From Leeuwenhoekiella sp044542075 (GTDB taxonomy: Bacteria; Bacteroidota; Bacteroidia; Flavobacteriales; Flavobacteriaceae), in the NCBI RefSeq assembly GCF_044542075.1, contig NZ_JBITTU010000003.1, positions 124,001 to 188,000 on the forward strand: DNA of 64,000 bases, in the 5' to 3' direction. A program made the translations under genes and the position numbers. The notes below the pieces were generated by a model that worked only from the letters and a program-made list of their open reading frames with translations, searched no databases and had not been told where the DNA came from. Position 1 is the first letter of the stretch; the number at the start of each line of letters is the position of its first letter. This document shows positions 35,657 through 43,926 of this stretch, one piece after another.

Positions 35657-35712
35657 AAAAATAAGGCATAAAAAAAGACGGTATATACCGTCTTTTTTTA
35701 TGCCTTATTTTT
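35657..35712. terminator. 56-bp perfect palindrome, strong bidirectional terminator
   Basis: Two 28-bp arms (35657-35684 and 35685-35712) are exact reverse complements, containing AAGGCAT, an A7 run and GACGGTAT, with T7 on the far arm. It lies 8 nt after the subunit IV stop and should end the cyoE-cox transcript. The length and perfection are unusual for a plain terminator. Confidence 0.85.
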
Positions 35713-35776
35713 AAGGAGAACGTTCTGTAGCTTAACTTTACAGTCATTAATAAATGCTAACTAAAGCAGCTGTGTT

Positions 35777-36409
35777 ATGAAGAAATTTTTGGTATTAGGT
35801 GTTTTATTTATATTGCCTATTGTAGCCTATCTTTTTTTCGCATCCGGGATACATAACTTTGCAAAACTTCCCATTATAGAAAAAGATATACCTGAATTAA
35901 ACTTTACTAACGAAGTAAAATTACAGGATAAAATAACGGTTCTTGGTTTTCTAGGAACTACTATAGAGCGTGATGGTGGAGATCTTTTTAATCTTAACCA
36001 GAAAATATTTAAGTCATTTAGAGAATTTAATGATTTTCAGTTTGTTTATTTGGTTCCTGAAGGTATAGATGATGCAGAACTTAAAAGTGTTTTAGATGAG
36101 ATGAGTTTGCTTACAGATCTGTCTAATTGGTATTTTATTAAAACCACACAAGAGAACATTAATAATACATTTGAAAGCTTAAACTCCTCCTATACATTAT
36201 CTCAGGATGGTGGTTCTCCTTATATTTTTATAATAGACAAAGATAGAAGCTTGCGAGGCCGTGATGATGATGAAGATTATGGGGTGCTTTATGGTTACGA
36301 TAGTTCAGATATAGCAGAGCTGGCAAATAAGATGAAGGATGATGTTAAAATCATACTTGCAGAATACCGCCTCGCTTTGAAGAAAAATAATGCAGACAGA
36401 AAGAATTAA
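35777..36409 (+). CDS. Membrane-anchored thioredoxin-like/SCO-like protein lacking the CxxxC site
   Basis: Protein of 210 aa with one N-terminal membrane anchor (about residues 4-24), then a thioredoxin-like layout: IPELNFTNEVKLQDKITVLGFLG, helix, FQFVYLVPEG strand, and SPYIFIIDKDRSLRGRDD near the end. This parallels SCO proteins and precedes a real SCO gene by 2 nt, but there is no Cys pair where SCO has CxxxC (GTTIERDGG there) and no matching His. It may be a non-metal-binding partner in oxidase assembly; that is inference. I do not recognise a named family. Confidence 0.75.
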   Translation: MKKFLVLGVLFILPIVAYLFFASGIHNFAKLPIIEKDIPELNFTNEVKLQDKITVLGFLGTTIERDGGDLFNLNQKIFKSFREFNDFQFVYLVPEGIDDAELKSVLDEMSLLTDLSNWYFIKTTQENINNTFESLNSSYTLSQDGGSPYIFIIDKDRSLRGRDDDEDYGVLYGYDSSDIAELANKMKDDVKIILAEYRLALKKNNADRKN

Positions 36410-36411
36410 AT

Positions 36412-37170
36412 ATGAATAAAAAAAAGACCTACATAGGTATCGCAGTGATCGTTCTAATATTTGGTATAGTTGTTATTCCTAAAATTATAGACCGAGTTAT
36501 GAAAGGAGAAGTAGTAAAAAATGATAGGCTCAATGTTGCAGAGGTCGATACAGAAGATAATTCAAATGCAGAACTATCTTATATAAATATAAACGGCAAA
36601 GATCGTAAAGTCCCGCATTTTGAGTTTGTAAATCAAAATGGCGATACAATAACAGAAGATACTTATAAAGGAAAAGTTTTTTTAGTAGAATTTTTCTTTA
36701 CAAGATGTCCAACTATTTGCATCCCTATGAATAAAAATCTCGTACTTATACAGGACGAGTTTAAAGATGATGCAAATTTTGGAATTGCTAGTTTTAGCAT
36801 TGATCCAGAGTATGATCAGCCACAAATACTTAAAGAATATGCAGATCAATATGGAGTTACTGATCCCGATTGGAATTTAATGACGGGAGAACGTGAGAAA
36901 ATCTACGAACTTGCAAATGTAGGCTTCAACTTATTAGCTCAGGAAAATCCGGAGATTGATGGTAATTTTCAACATTCAGGTCTTTTTGCTCTAGTAGATC
37001 AAAACGGTTTTATACGATCTCGCAAAGATGATTTCGGAAACCCTTTAATTTATTACAGAGGTTTTATTCCGCAGGGAACACCAGAGACTGATGACGAAGA
37101 GACATCACAAATAGATATTTTGATTGAAGACATACATAAATTACTTAATAAGAATAAGAATAAGAAATAG
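36412..37170 (+). CDS. SCO1/SenC copper chaperone for oxidase CuA assembly
   Basis: Membrane-anchored SCO protein (252 aa): helix at about residues 6-24, then a thioredoxin fold with the copper site C99-P-T-I-C103 in FFFTRCPTIC and His188 in NFQHSGLFALVDQNG. SCO proteins deliver copper to CuA of subunit II. It directly follows its SCO-like neighbour (2 nt) and precedes DUF420 by 3 nt, within the oxidase assembly block. The C-terminal Lys-Asn run comes from a short repeated AAGAAT stretch. Confidence 0.94.
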   Translation: MNKKKTYIGIAVIVLIFGIVVIPKIIDRVMKGEVVKNDRLNVAEVDTEDNSNAELSYININGKDRKVPHFEFVNQNGDTITEDTYKGKVFLVEFFFTRCPTICIPMNKNLVLIQDEFKDDANFGIASFSIDPEYDQPQILKEYADQYGVTDPDWNLMTGEREKIYELANVGFNLLAQENPEIDGNFQHSGLFALVDQNGFIRSRKDDFGNPLIYYRGFIPQGTPETDDEETSQIDILIEDIHKLLNKNKNKK

Positions 37171-37173
37171 TAG

Positions 37174-37749
37174 ATGGAAGCTATAGAGAAAAAAGAAAAA
37201 TTATATAATAGATGGATTATAATTTTATCTATTGCAATACCTGTAGCGGTAGCGTTACTTTTTACAGTGCGTATTCCGGGAGTAGCTCGTTTAGGTTTTT
37301 TACCTCCTATTTATGCTGCAATAAATGGCTTAACAGCCGTTCTGCTAATTTTTGCAGTGGTGCAAATCAAAAAAGGAAACCGTGCTGCTCACGAGAAAAT
37401 TATGAAAACCTGTATAGGTCTATCTGTAGTTTTTTTAGTATTGTACGTTGTTTATCACGCGACTTCAGATTCGACAATGTTTGGCGATACTAATCTTGAT
37501 GGTGTTTTATCTGATGCAGAGAATGCTTCAATAGGTTCGTTTAAATATATATATTACTTTATTTTAATTTCACATATTTTGCTTTCAATAGGAGTGATTC
37601 CCTTTGTTCTGGTGACTTACGTTCGCGCAGCTCTGGGTAAATTTCAATTACACCGCAAAATTGCGCGTGTTACATTTCCTATATGGTTATATGTGGCAGT
37701 AACCGGTGTGGTGGTTTATTTTATGATTTTCCCGTATTACCCTGCTTAA
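37174..37749 (+). CDS. DUF420 membrane protein, oxidase-associated
   Basis: Five-helix membrane protein of 191 aa in the DUF420/YozB family. Conserved histidines are seen in KGNRAAHEKIMKT, VVYHATSD, ISHILLS and KFQLHRKIARVTFPIW, a His pattern suggesting heme or metal contact. Family members commonly sit with SCO and cox genes, as here (3 nt after SCO), and a role in oxidase assembly is assumed but not shown. It is followed after 9 nt by a small CxxC membrane protein. Confidence 0.9.
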   Translation: MEAIEKKEKLYNRWIIILSIAIPVAVALLFTVRIPGVARLGFLPPIYAAINGLTAVLLIFAVVQIKKGNRAAHEKIMKTCIGLSVVFLVLYVVYHATSDSTMFGDTNLDGVLSDAENASIGSFKYIYYFILISHILLSIGVIPFVLVTYVRAALGKFQLHRKIARVTFPIWLYVAVTGVVVYFMIFPYYPA

Positions 37750-37758
37750 AACCTTGTT

Positions 37759-37974
37759 ATGAATAAAGTTCTTCTTTCGTTAATTTTCATTTTAGTTACA
37801 TTTTCTATAAATGCTCAATGTGCGATGTGTAGAGCTGTTTTAGAAAGCGAGACAGACAATAGTATGGCAGAAGGAGTTAATAACGGGATTGTATATCTTG
37901 CCGCAATACCTTATATCTTAATGGGGGGACTCATCTATCTAATTTACAGGAGTAGAAAAAAAGCAGATCGCTAG
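37759..37974 (+). CDS. Small CxxC membrane protein, unknown function
   Basis: Protein of 71 aa: an N-terminal signal-like helix ending SINAQ, then C21-A-M-C24 immediately after the likely cleavage site, a short polar loop, and a single helix (about 43-63) ending in basic RSRKKADR. Mature N-terminus would therefore begin with or beside QCAMC in the periplasm, a plausible copper or redox site. It lies 9 nt after DUF420 and ends the oxidase assembly block. I do not recognise a named family; context suggests a part in cox maturation. Confidence 0.8.
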   Translation: MNKVLLSLIFILVTFSINAQCAMCRAVLESETDNSMAEGVNNGIVYLAAIPYILMGGLIYLIYRSRKKADR

Positions 37975-38094
37975 TTATCAGTTGATTTCAAATAATTTTT
38001 AAGTTTTTTTGTAACAAACCCCCTACTTTGTGGTCTATTATGAAAGTATAGATTGAGACTTCTCTATTCTATTTTTATTTTAAACCATCACTAT

Positions 38095-38796
38095 ATGATT
38101 GCTATTAAAGATTTGCATAAGTCCTACACTATGGGAGCTAATTCATTGCATGTACTTAAAGGAATCAATTTTTCGGTAAAAGAGGGAGAGCTCGTTTCAA
38201 TAATGGGGTCATCAGGTTCTGGCAAATCTACATTGCTGAATATTCTGGGAATGCTTGATGAAGCAGATAACGGTTCTTACACGCTCGACAATGTCCCTAT
38301 TAAAAATCTTAATGAAAAAATAGCAGCCCAATATCGCAATCGATTTTTGGGTTTTATTTTTCAGTCATTCAATCTTATCAATTACAAAAGTGCTTTAGAT
38401 AATGTGGGTATGCCGCTTTATTATCAAGGTATGAAGCGAAAAGAGCGCACCGAAAAAGCCATGAGCTATCTTGAAAAAGTAGGTCTTGCAAACTGGGCGC
38501 ATCATATGCCTAATGAGCTTTCAGGAGGTCAGAAGCAGCGTGTTGCAATTGCACGGGCATTAGCAAGTGATCCTAAAGTTTTACTTGCAGATGAGCCTAC
38601 CGGAGCCTTAGATACAAAGACAAGTTACGAGGTGATGGAGCTTATACAAGGCATTAATGATGAAGGCAAAACAATTCTCATTGTTACTCACGAAGACGAT
38701 ATTGCCCACATGACTAAGCGTATCGTAAACCTTAAAGACGGGTTAATTATAGATGATACGCTGGTTAATCAAGTAAGAGCTTCATCTCATGTTTAG
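38095..38796 (+). CDS. ABC transporter ATP-binding protein (MacB/LolD type)
   Basis: Cytosolic ATPase (233 aa) of the MacB/LolD/FtsE class. Walker A GSSGSGKSTLLN, Q-loop FQSFNL, signature LSGGQKQRVAIARAL, Walker B LLADEPTGALD and switch His in VTHEDD are all present. The start is taken as ATG 38095 (MIAIKDLHKSY), the usual N-terminus; the open frame from 38053 adds 14 hydrophobic residues unlike the family. It overlaps the first permease by 8 nt. It powers the two permeases that follow. Confidence 0.93.
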   Translation: MIAIKDLHKSYTMGANSLHVLKGINFSVKEGELVSIMGSSGSGKSTLLNILGMLDEADNGSYTLDNVPIKNLNEKIAAQYRNRFLGFIFQSFNLINYKSALDNVGMPLYYQGMKRKERTEKAMSYLEKVGLANWAHHMPNELSGGQKQRVAIARALASDPKVLLADEPTGALDTKTSYEVMELIQGINDEGKTILIVTHEDDIAHMTKRIVNLKDGLIIDDTLVNQVRASSHV

Positions 38797-40033
38797 TTTA
38801 GAGCGCTGGCAAGAAATATTAGAGACCATCTCAAAAAATAGGCTACGTACATTTTTAACAGGCCTTTCTGTAGCTTCGGGTATATTTATTTTAGTAATAC
38901 TTCTTGGTTTTGGTCAGGGGATGCAAAACGGAATTAGCAAAGAGTTTGAGCAGGATGCCTCTAATCGTATTTCTGTATATACGGGTGTTACTTCCGTAGG
39001 TTATAAAGGTCTAAATCCCGGAAGATTTGTGGAGATGACTAATGAGGATTACGATTACCTGATAACTAAATATGAAGATGATCTTCAATTTAAATCTTCA
39101 GTATATAGAATATGGAGTGGTATTTTAAGCTTTAAAAATGAATCAGGAAGTTATCGTGTTGAAGGTGTATATCCTGATTATCAGTTTCTGGAAAATGCAA
39201 GTTTAACTGAAGGTCGATACATTAATTATTCAGACCAGGATTCTAAGGCCAAGGTAATTGCAATTGGCAATAAGGTAAAGCAAGATCTTTTTAAAGATAA
39301 AAGCCCTATAGGGGAGCAGGTTCAAATAAACGGCATCAATTTTAAAGTAGTAGGTGTTTATACAGACCCCGGAGGAGAACGTGAAGAGACCCGTGTTTTC
39401 TTACCTCTATCTACAGCACAACGTGTTTTTGGCGGTGCAGATAAAGTAAATAATTTAGGGTTTACTTTAACTCCTAAAGGTACTTTTCAAGATGCTTTAG
39501 CACAATCCCTTCGGTTTTCTGAAGAAATCGAGGTTTTTCTAAAAGAACGACATTTAATTTCTCCAGATGATACGAGTGCGGTAAATGTGAATAATACGCT
39601 CGAGAATGCTAAACGTTTTTATGATCTAATCTGGATGATAAAGACGTTCTTTTGGTTTGTGGGTATCTGTACCCTAATAGCTGGTATTGTAGGAGTAAGT
39701 AACATTATGCTTATCATCGTAAAAGAACGTACTAAAGAAATTGGCATTCGCAAAGCTCTGGGAGCTCAGCCACTTTCTATCGTAAGCATGATTTTACATG
39801 AGTCGATATTTGTTACAACAATTGCCGGTTTTAGCGGACTTATTGTAAGTATGGGTTTGCTAGAGATTGTAGGACCCAATTTAGAAATGGATTATATACG
39901 GAATCCTTCGGTTAATTTTAATGTGGCAATTACAACGGTATTTATACTGGTTATTGCAGGTGCTCTGGCAGGATTTATACCGGCTTGGCGCGCTTCACGA
40001 ATTAAACCTATTGCAGCACTTAGGGAAGAATAA
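38789..40033 (+). CDS. MacB-type ABC transporter permease 1
   Basis: Permease of 414 aa with the MacB layout: one N-terminal helix (about residues 20-42), a large periplasmic domain (about 50-285) of MacB-PCD type, and three C-terminal FtsX helices with NIMLIIVKERTKEIGIRKALGA and a final AGFIPAWRASRIKPIAALREE. In classical MacB the ATPase is fused; here it is a separate gene. The gene overlaps the ATPase gene by 8 nt and lies 14 nt before its paralogue. Exports a periplasmic or membrane substrate; substrate unknown. Confidence 0.93.
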   Translation: MFSLERWQEILETISKNRLRTFLTGLSVASGIFILVILLGFGQGMQNGISKEFEQDASNRISVYTGVTSVGYKGLNPGRFVEMTNEDYDYLITKYEDDLQFKSSVYRIWSGILSFKNESGSYRVEGVYPDYQFLENASLTEGRYINYSDQDSKAKVIAIGNKVKQDLFKDKSPIGEQVQINGINFKVVGVYTDPGGEREETRVFLPLSTAQRVFGGADKVNNLGFTLTPKGTFQDALAQSLRFSEEIEVFLKERHLISPDDTSAVNVNNTLENAKRFYDLIWMIKTFFWFVGICTLIAGIVGVSNIMLIIVKERTKEIGIRKALGAQPLSIVSMILHESIFVTTIAGFSGLIVSMGLLEIVGPNLEMDYIRNPSVNFNVAITTVFILVIAGALAGFIPAWRASRIKPIAALREE

Positions 40034-40047
40034 ATTCAGTTTGAAAA

Positions 40048-41307
40048 ATGTTTAATAGAGATCGTTGGGATGAAATTATTGAAGCACTAAGCCGTAACTG
40101 GTTTAGGACTGCTTTGACAGCTTTTGGAGTTCTTTGGGGAATATTTATTCTGGTAATTCTACTGGCTGCCGGTAAAGGTCTTGAAAATGGAGTAAAGAAA
40201 GATTTTGGGGGCATAGCAACTAACAGTATGTTTATGTGGACCCAAACCATCTCAAAATCTTATAAAGGATTGCCTAAAGGCCGAAGATTTAATTACAATC
40301 TGGGAGATGTTACTGCAATGAAAGAAAACATACCGCAGTTACGCTTTGTCTCGCCTCGTAACCAATTGGGAGGTTTTGGCGGAGCAAACAATGTTACACG
40401 TGGTATTAATACCGGTGCTTTTAATGTATATGGTGATTACCCAGAATATATTGAGCAGCAGCCTATGAATATTACTGCCGGTCGCTTTGTCAATTACAGC
40501 GATATAAAAGCAAATCGTAAGGTAGCAGTCATAGGAGAGGGAGTACGTAACGCGCTATACGATAAAGATGAAGATTTTATAGGAACCTACATAAAGGTAA
40601 ACGGTGTAAACTTTATGGTTGTAGGAACCTATTCAATGGTATCTAGCAACGGGGATGCAGAAGAAGATGAGAAGCAGATCTATGTGCCTTTTACCGCGTT
40701 TTCTCAAGCATTTAATATGGGAGATACCGTAGGTTGGATGGCTGTAACTGCTAAAGATGGTTATTCTATCACGGCGTTGAAATCTGAAATATTTGAGATT
40801 ATTAAAAACAGACACAGTATACATCCTGAAGATGATAGAGCTATAGGTAATTTTGATTTATACGAGCAATATCAGAAAGTAGATGGTCTTTTTATTGCTT
40901 TAAAAATAGTTGCCTACTTCGTAGGGATTTTGGTACTACTCTCAGGAATTATAGGCATCAGTAACATTATGCTAATTGTAGTTAAAGAGCGAACCAAAGA
41001 AATAGGAATACGCAGAGCATTAGGAGCCAGCCCGTGGTCTATACGGGGTCAAATATTAATGGAATCTGTTTTTCTTACTATAATCTCTGGTATGGTAGGC
41101 ATTTCTCTGGGAGCCGGCGTGATTTATTTGGTAAACAAGGTACTAGATGCTAATGGCCCTGTAGAAATGTTTTCTAATCCCAGTGTAGATCTTGGGACAG
41201 TTATAATCGCCTTATTTATCCTTGTATTTTCAGGGTTATTGGCTGGCTTTATACCGGCTCAAAATGCCATAAAAGTAAAACCTATTGACGCTTTGCGTAA
41301 CGAATAA
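40048..41307 (+). CDS. MacB-type ABC transporter permease 2
   Basis: Paralogue (419 aa) of the preceding permease, with the same plan: N-terminal helix, periplasmic domain, and an FtsX region with IMLIVVKERTKEIGIRRALGA and a final AGFIPAQNAIKVKPIDALRNE. Side by side the N-termini (RWQEILETIS and RWDEIIEALS) and the FtsX motif align closely, while the periplasmic parts differ. The pair probably makes a heterodimeric permease. It is followed by a periplasmic adaptor after 27 nt. Confidence 0.93.
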   Translation: MFNRDRWDEIIEALSRNWFRTALTAFGVLWGIFILVILLAAGKGLENGVKKDFGGIATNSMFMWTQTISKSYKGLPKGRRFNYNLGDVTAMKENIPQLRFVSPRNQLGGFGGANNVTRGINTGAFNVYGDYPEYIEQQPMNITAGRFVNYSDIKANRKVAVIGEGVRNALYDKDEDFIGTYIKVNGVNFMVVGTYSMVSSNGDAEEDEKQIYVPFTAFSQAFNMGDTVGWMAVTAKDGYSITALKSEIFEIIKNRHSIHPEDDRAIGNFDLYEQYQKVDGLFIALKIVAYFVGILVLLSGIIGISNIMLIVVKERTKEIGIRRALGASPWSIRGQILMESVFLTIISGMVGISLGAGVIYLVNKVLDANGPVEMFSNPSVDLGTVIIALFILVFSGLLAGFIPAQNAIKVKPIDALRNE

Positions 41308-41334
41308 AAATCATCAAAAACGAACGTTAATCAT

Positions 41335-42486
41335 ATGAAAAAATCAGTTACTATTATAATCCTCTCGGTGATAGCCATTGTCTTTGTAGGATCTTTATAC
41401 TATTTCTACCAAAAGAATCAGGAGGATCCAGTTGTTTATGAGACAGAGTCGCCGTCTAAACAAACCATTGTTAAAAAAACGGTAGCCACGGGAAGTATCG
41501 TGCCTAAAGAAGAGATTTTGATAAAGCCTAACATTTCGGGAATCATAGGTGAGATTTATGTGGTCGCCGGTCAGATTGTTAAAGAAGGTGATCTTATAGC
41601 CAAGATAGATGTGGTGCCTAATGCATCGTCACTTGTGGGGGCTAAGAATACAATTCAGGGAGCGCGCAACCAATTAGAGACTTCAAAACTGGCTTATGAA
41701 AACCAGAAAAACATCTATAGCAGACAAAAATCTCTTTTTGATCGTGGGGTTATTTCGGCAAATGATTTTGATATTAGTCAGCGTGAATACAACCAGGCGG
41801 TGCAGGAATGGAGACAGCAGCAGGTAAATTTAAATTCTGCACGACAGAACTATGACATTATTAGAACCGGTACAACTGCAGGATTAGGTAGTGACGCGAC
41901 AACATCTGTTAAAGCAACAATCACGGGGATGGTTTTAGAAGTTCCTGTTAAAGCGGGCAATCAGGTTATTGAAGCAAATAATTTTAATGACGGAACTACC
42001 ATAGCATCAATCGCAGATGTCAATAATATGATTTTTGAAGGTAAAGTTGATGAAAGTGAAGTAGGTAAAATTACTGAAAACCTTCCGTTAGAAATTACGG
42101 TAGGTGCTATCGAGAACAAAAAATTTGATGCTACTCTAGATTATATCGCGCCAAAGGGTGTTGCAGAAAATGGAGCAATTCAATTTGAAATAAAAGGAAC
42201 ACTTACTAAAACAGATACCACATTTATACGTGCAGGATTAAGTGCTAACGCATCTATTATTTTAGAACGGGCAGATGAAGTACTTGCCATAAAAGAAGCG
42301 CTTGTACAATACGATTCTAAAACACAGGCGCCTTATGTTGAAGTTGAGGTAGGTGATCAGAAATTTGAACGTCGCGAGGTAACTCTGGGCGTTAGCGATG
42401 GTATCTATGTCGAAATTAAATCTGGAATTCAAATGACAGATAAGATTAAAGTGTGGAATGCTATTAAGCCTGCTGCAAGTTTTTAG
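41335..42486 (+). CDS. Periplasmic adaptor (HlyD/MacA family) 1
   Basis: Membrane-fusion protein of 383 aa: a membrane anchor (about residues 5-24), a lipoyl/barrel half with ATGSIVPKEEILIKPNISG, a coiled-coil hairpin (about 95-175) with RQKSLFDRGVISANDFD, and a beta-barrel C-terminal half. It links the inner-membrane permeases to TolC. It is the first of two adaptors in this operon, with the tolC-like gene between them. Confidence 0.92.
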   Translation: MKKSVTIIILSVIAIVFVGSLYYFYQKNQEDPVVYETESPSKQTIVKKTVATGSIVPKEEILIKPNISGIIGEIYVVAGQIVKEGDLIAKIDVVPNASSLVGAKNTIQGARNQLETSKLAYENQKNIYSRQKSLFDRGVISANDFDISQREYNQAVQEWRQQQVNLNSARQNYDIIRTGTTAGLGSDATTSVKATITGMVLEVPVKAGNQVIEANNFNDGTTIASIADVNNMIFEGKVDESEVGKITENLPLEITVGAIENKKFDATLDYIAPKGVAENGAIQFEIKGTLTKTDTTFIRAGLSANASIILERADEVLAIKEALVQYDSKTQAPYVEVEVGDQKFERREVTLGVSDGIYVEIKSGIQMTDKIKVWNAIKPAASF

Positions 42487-42553
42487 ATTAAAAAAAACAA
42501 CTTAGGTGTAACACTTCAATGATTAAGACTACTTATTAAACAGAATTACAATT

Positions 42554-43879
42554 ATGAAAAATATATTACTCTTTGTTTTTATAGTTTTTTCTGCGTTTTC
42601 CGGGATGGCGCAACAAAAATGGACGCTGCAGGAATGCATACAGCGTGCATTAGAAGAAAATATACAAATACGTCAGGCAGAGCTTGATAAAGAATCAGCC
42701 GCTATAGATAAGTCAGATGCTATAGGTAACTTTTTACCATCTTTAAATGCTAATGCGAGTGTTTCTAAAAATACGGGTTTAAACTTTGACCCTACTAGTA
42801 ACTTAGCAACAACAACTCAGTTTTTATCTGCGAGTGGCGGTATAAATACCAGTTACACTTTATTTGATGGTTTGCGTAACTTTAAGCAAGTACAACGGGC
42901 TAAATTAACCGCATTATCTGCTCAATACGGACTTGAAAAATTACAAGATGACATCGCACTCGTTGTTGCAAATGGTTATTTACAGGTGATTTTAAACAAA
43001 GAAAATTTAAAAGTATTTAAATCCCAAAACGAGGTTACCCAGCAACAACTTCAACAAACACAAGATCTTGTAGATGGTGGTGTTTCACCACGTGGTGATT
43101 TATTAGAAGTGCAGGCACAAAACGCTACAGAAATTCAAAGTATTGTAGCAGCAGAAAATGCAGTACAAATTTCACTTATAAGTCTAGCTCAAACGCTTTT
43201 AATACGTGATTATAAATCATTTGACATCGCAGAGGGTGATTATGCCATTTATGGAGAGGAAATGCTTTTATTAGCTCCAGAGAAAATAATAGAGGCTGCT
43301 AAAGAAGAGCGAAATGAAGTTAGAATTGCGCAAACTAATCTAGAGATTGCAGAGAAAGATGTTCAAATAGCAAAAGGGGCTCAGCTTCCTACAATATCAG
43401 CATTCTTTGGGTATAGTACGCGATATTCTGAGCAAGATATATTTAATTCTTTTCAAGAACAGTTATACATTAATGACGGTATCTCTTATGGTCTTCAATT
43501 AAATGTACCTATTCTCAACGGGTTTCAGGCGCGTAATAATGTTAGAAGAAGTAAGATAACTGCAGACCGAGCAGCGATAAATCTGGAGCAAACAAAACTT
43601 GATTTAGAGTCTAATGTATATCAGGCATATTTAGATGCTCAAGGAGCTTTGAAGTCTTATGAAGCTGCACAAAAAGCTGCAGAATCTCAAGAGCTTGCTT
43701 ATTCTTACGGTAAAGATCGTTATGATGTAGGTTTAATAAATGCATTTGATTTTAGCCAGTCAAAACTTCGTTATGACAATGCTCAAATAGATTTAAATCG
43801 TGCTAAATACGATTACATATTTAAAATAAAAGTACTTGAATTGTACTTTGGTGTGCCTGCAGATCAACTAAAATTTTAA
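42554..43879 (+). CDS. TolC-family outer-membrane efflux protein
   Basis: Outer-membrane channel of 441 aa with a signal peptide ending SGMAQQ and two repeats of long helical pairs typical of TolC (ALEENIQIRQAELDKESA, GVSPRGDLLEVQAQNATE, LNGFQARNNVRRSKI, RYDVGLINAFDFSQ). It completes a tripartite export path from the MacB-type permeases. Placed between the two adaptor genes (67 nt after the first, 47 nt before the second). Confidence 0.93.
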   Translation: MKNILLFVFIVFSAFSGMAQQKWTLQECIQRALEENIQIRQAELDKESAAIDKSDAIGNFLPSLNANASVSKNTGLNFDPTSNLATTTQFLSASGGINTSYTLFDGLRNFKQVQRAKLTALSAQYGLEKLQDDIALVVANGYLQVILNKENLKVFKSQNEVTQQQLQQTQDLVDGGVSPRGDLLEVQAQNATEIQSIVAAENAVQISLISLAQTLLIRDYKSFDIAEGDYAIYGEEMLLLAPEKIIEAAKEERNEVRIAQTNLEIAEKDVQIAKGAQLPTISAFFGYSTRYSEQDIFNSFQEQLYINDGISYGLQLNVPILNGFQARNNVRRSKITADRAAINLEQTKLDLESNVYQAYLDAQGALKSYEAAQKAAESQELAYSYGKDRYDVGLINAFDFSQSKLRYDNAQIDLNRAKYDYIFKIKVLELYFGVPADQLKF

Positions 43880-43926
43880 TTGATTTTAAGTTCTGGTTCA
43901 ATAATAGATTTATATAAATACGCAAG

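Noticed and set aside
35717..35726. AGAACGTTCT perfect 10-bp palindrome as an operator
   Set aside because: Too short and with no second copy or regulator evidence; chance palindromes of this size are expected.
37138..37168. AAGAAT short tandem repeat at the end of the SCO gene
   Set aside because: Only a few units encoding Lys/Asn at the C-terminus; no support for variable length.
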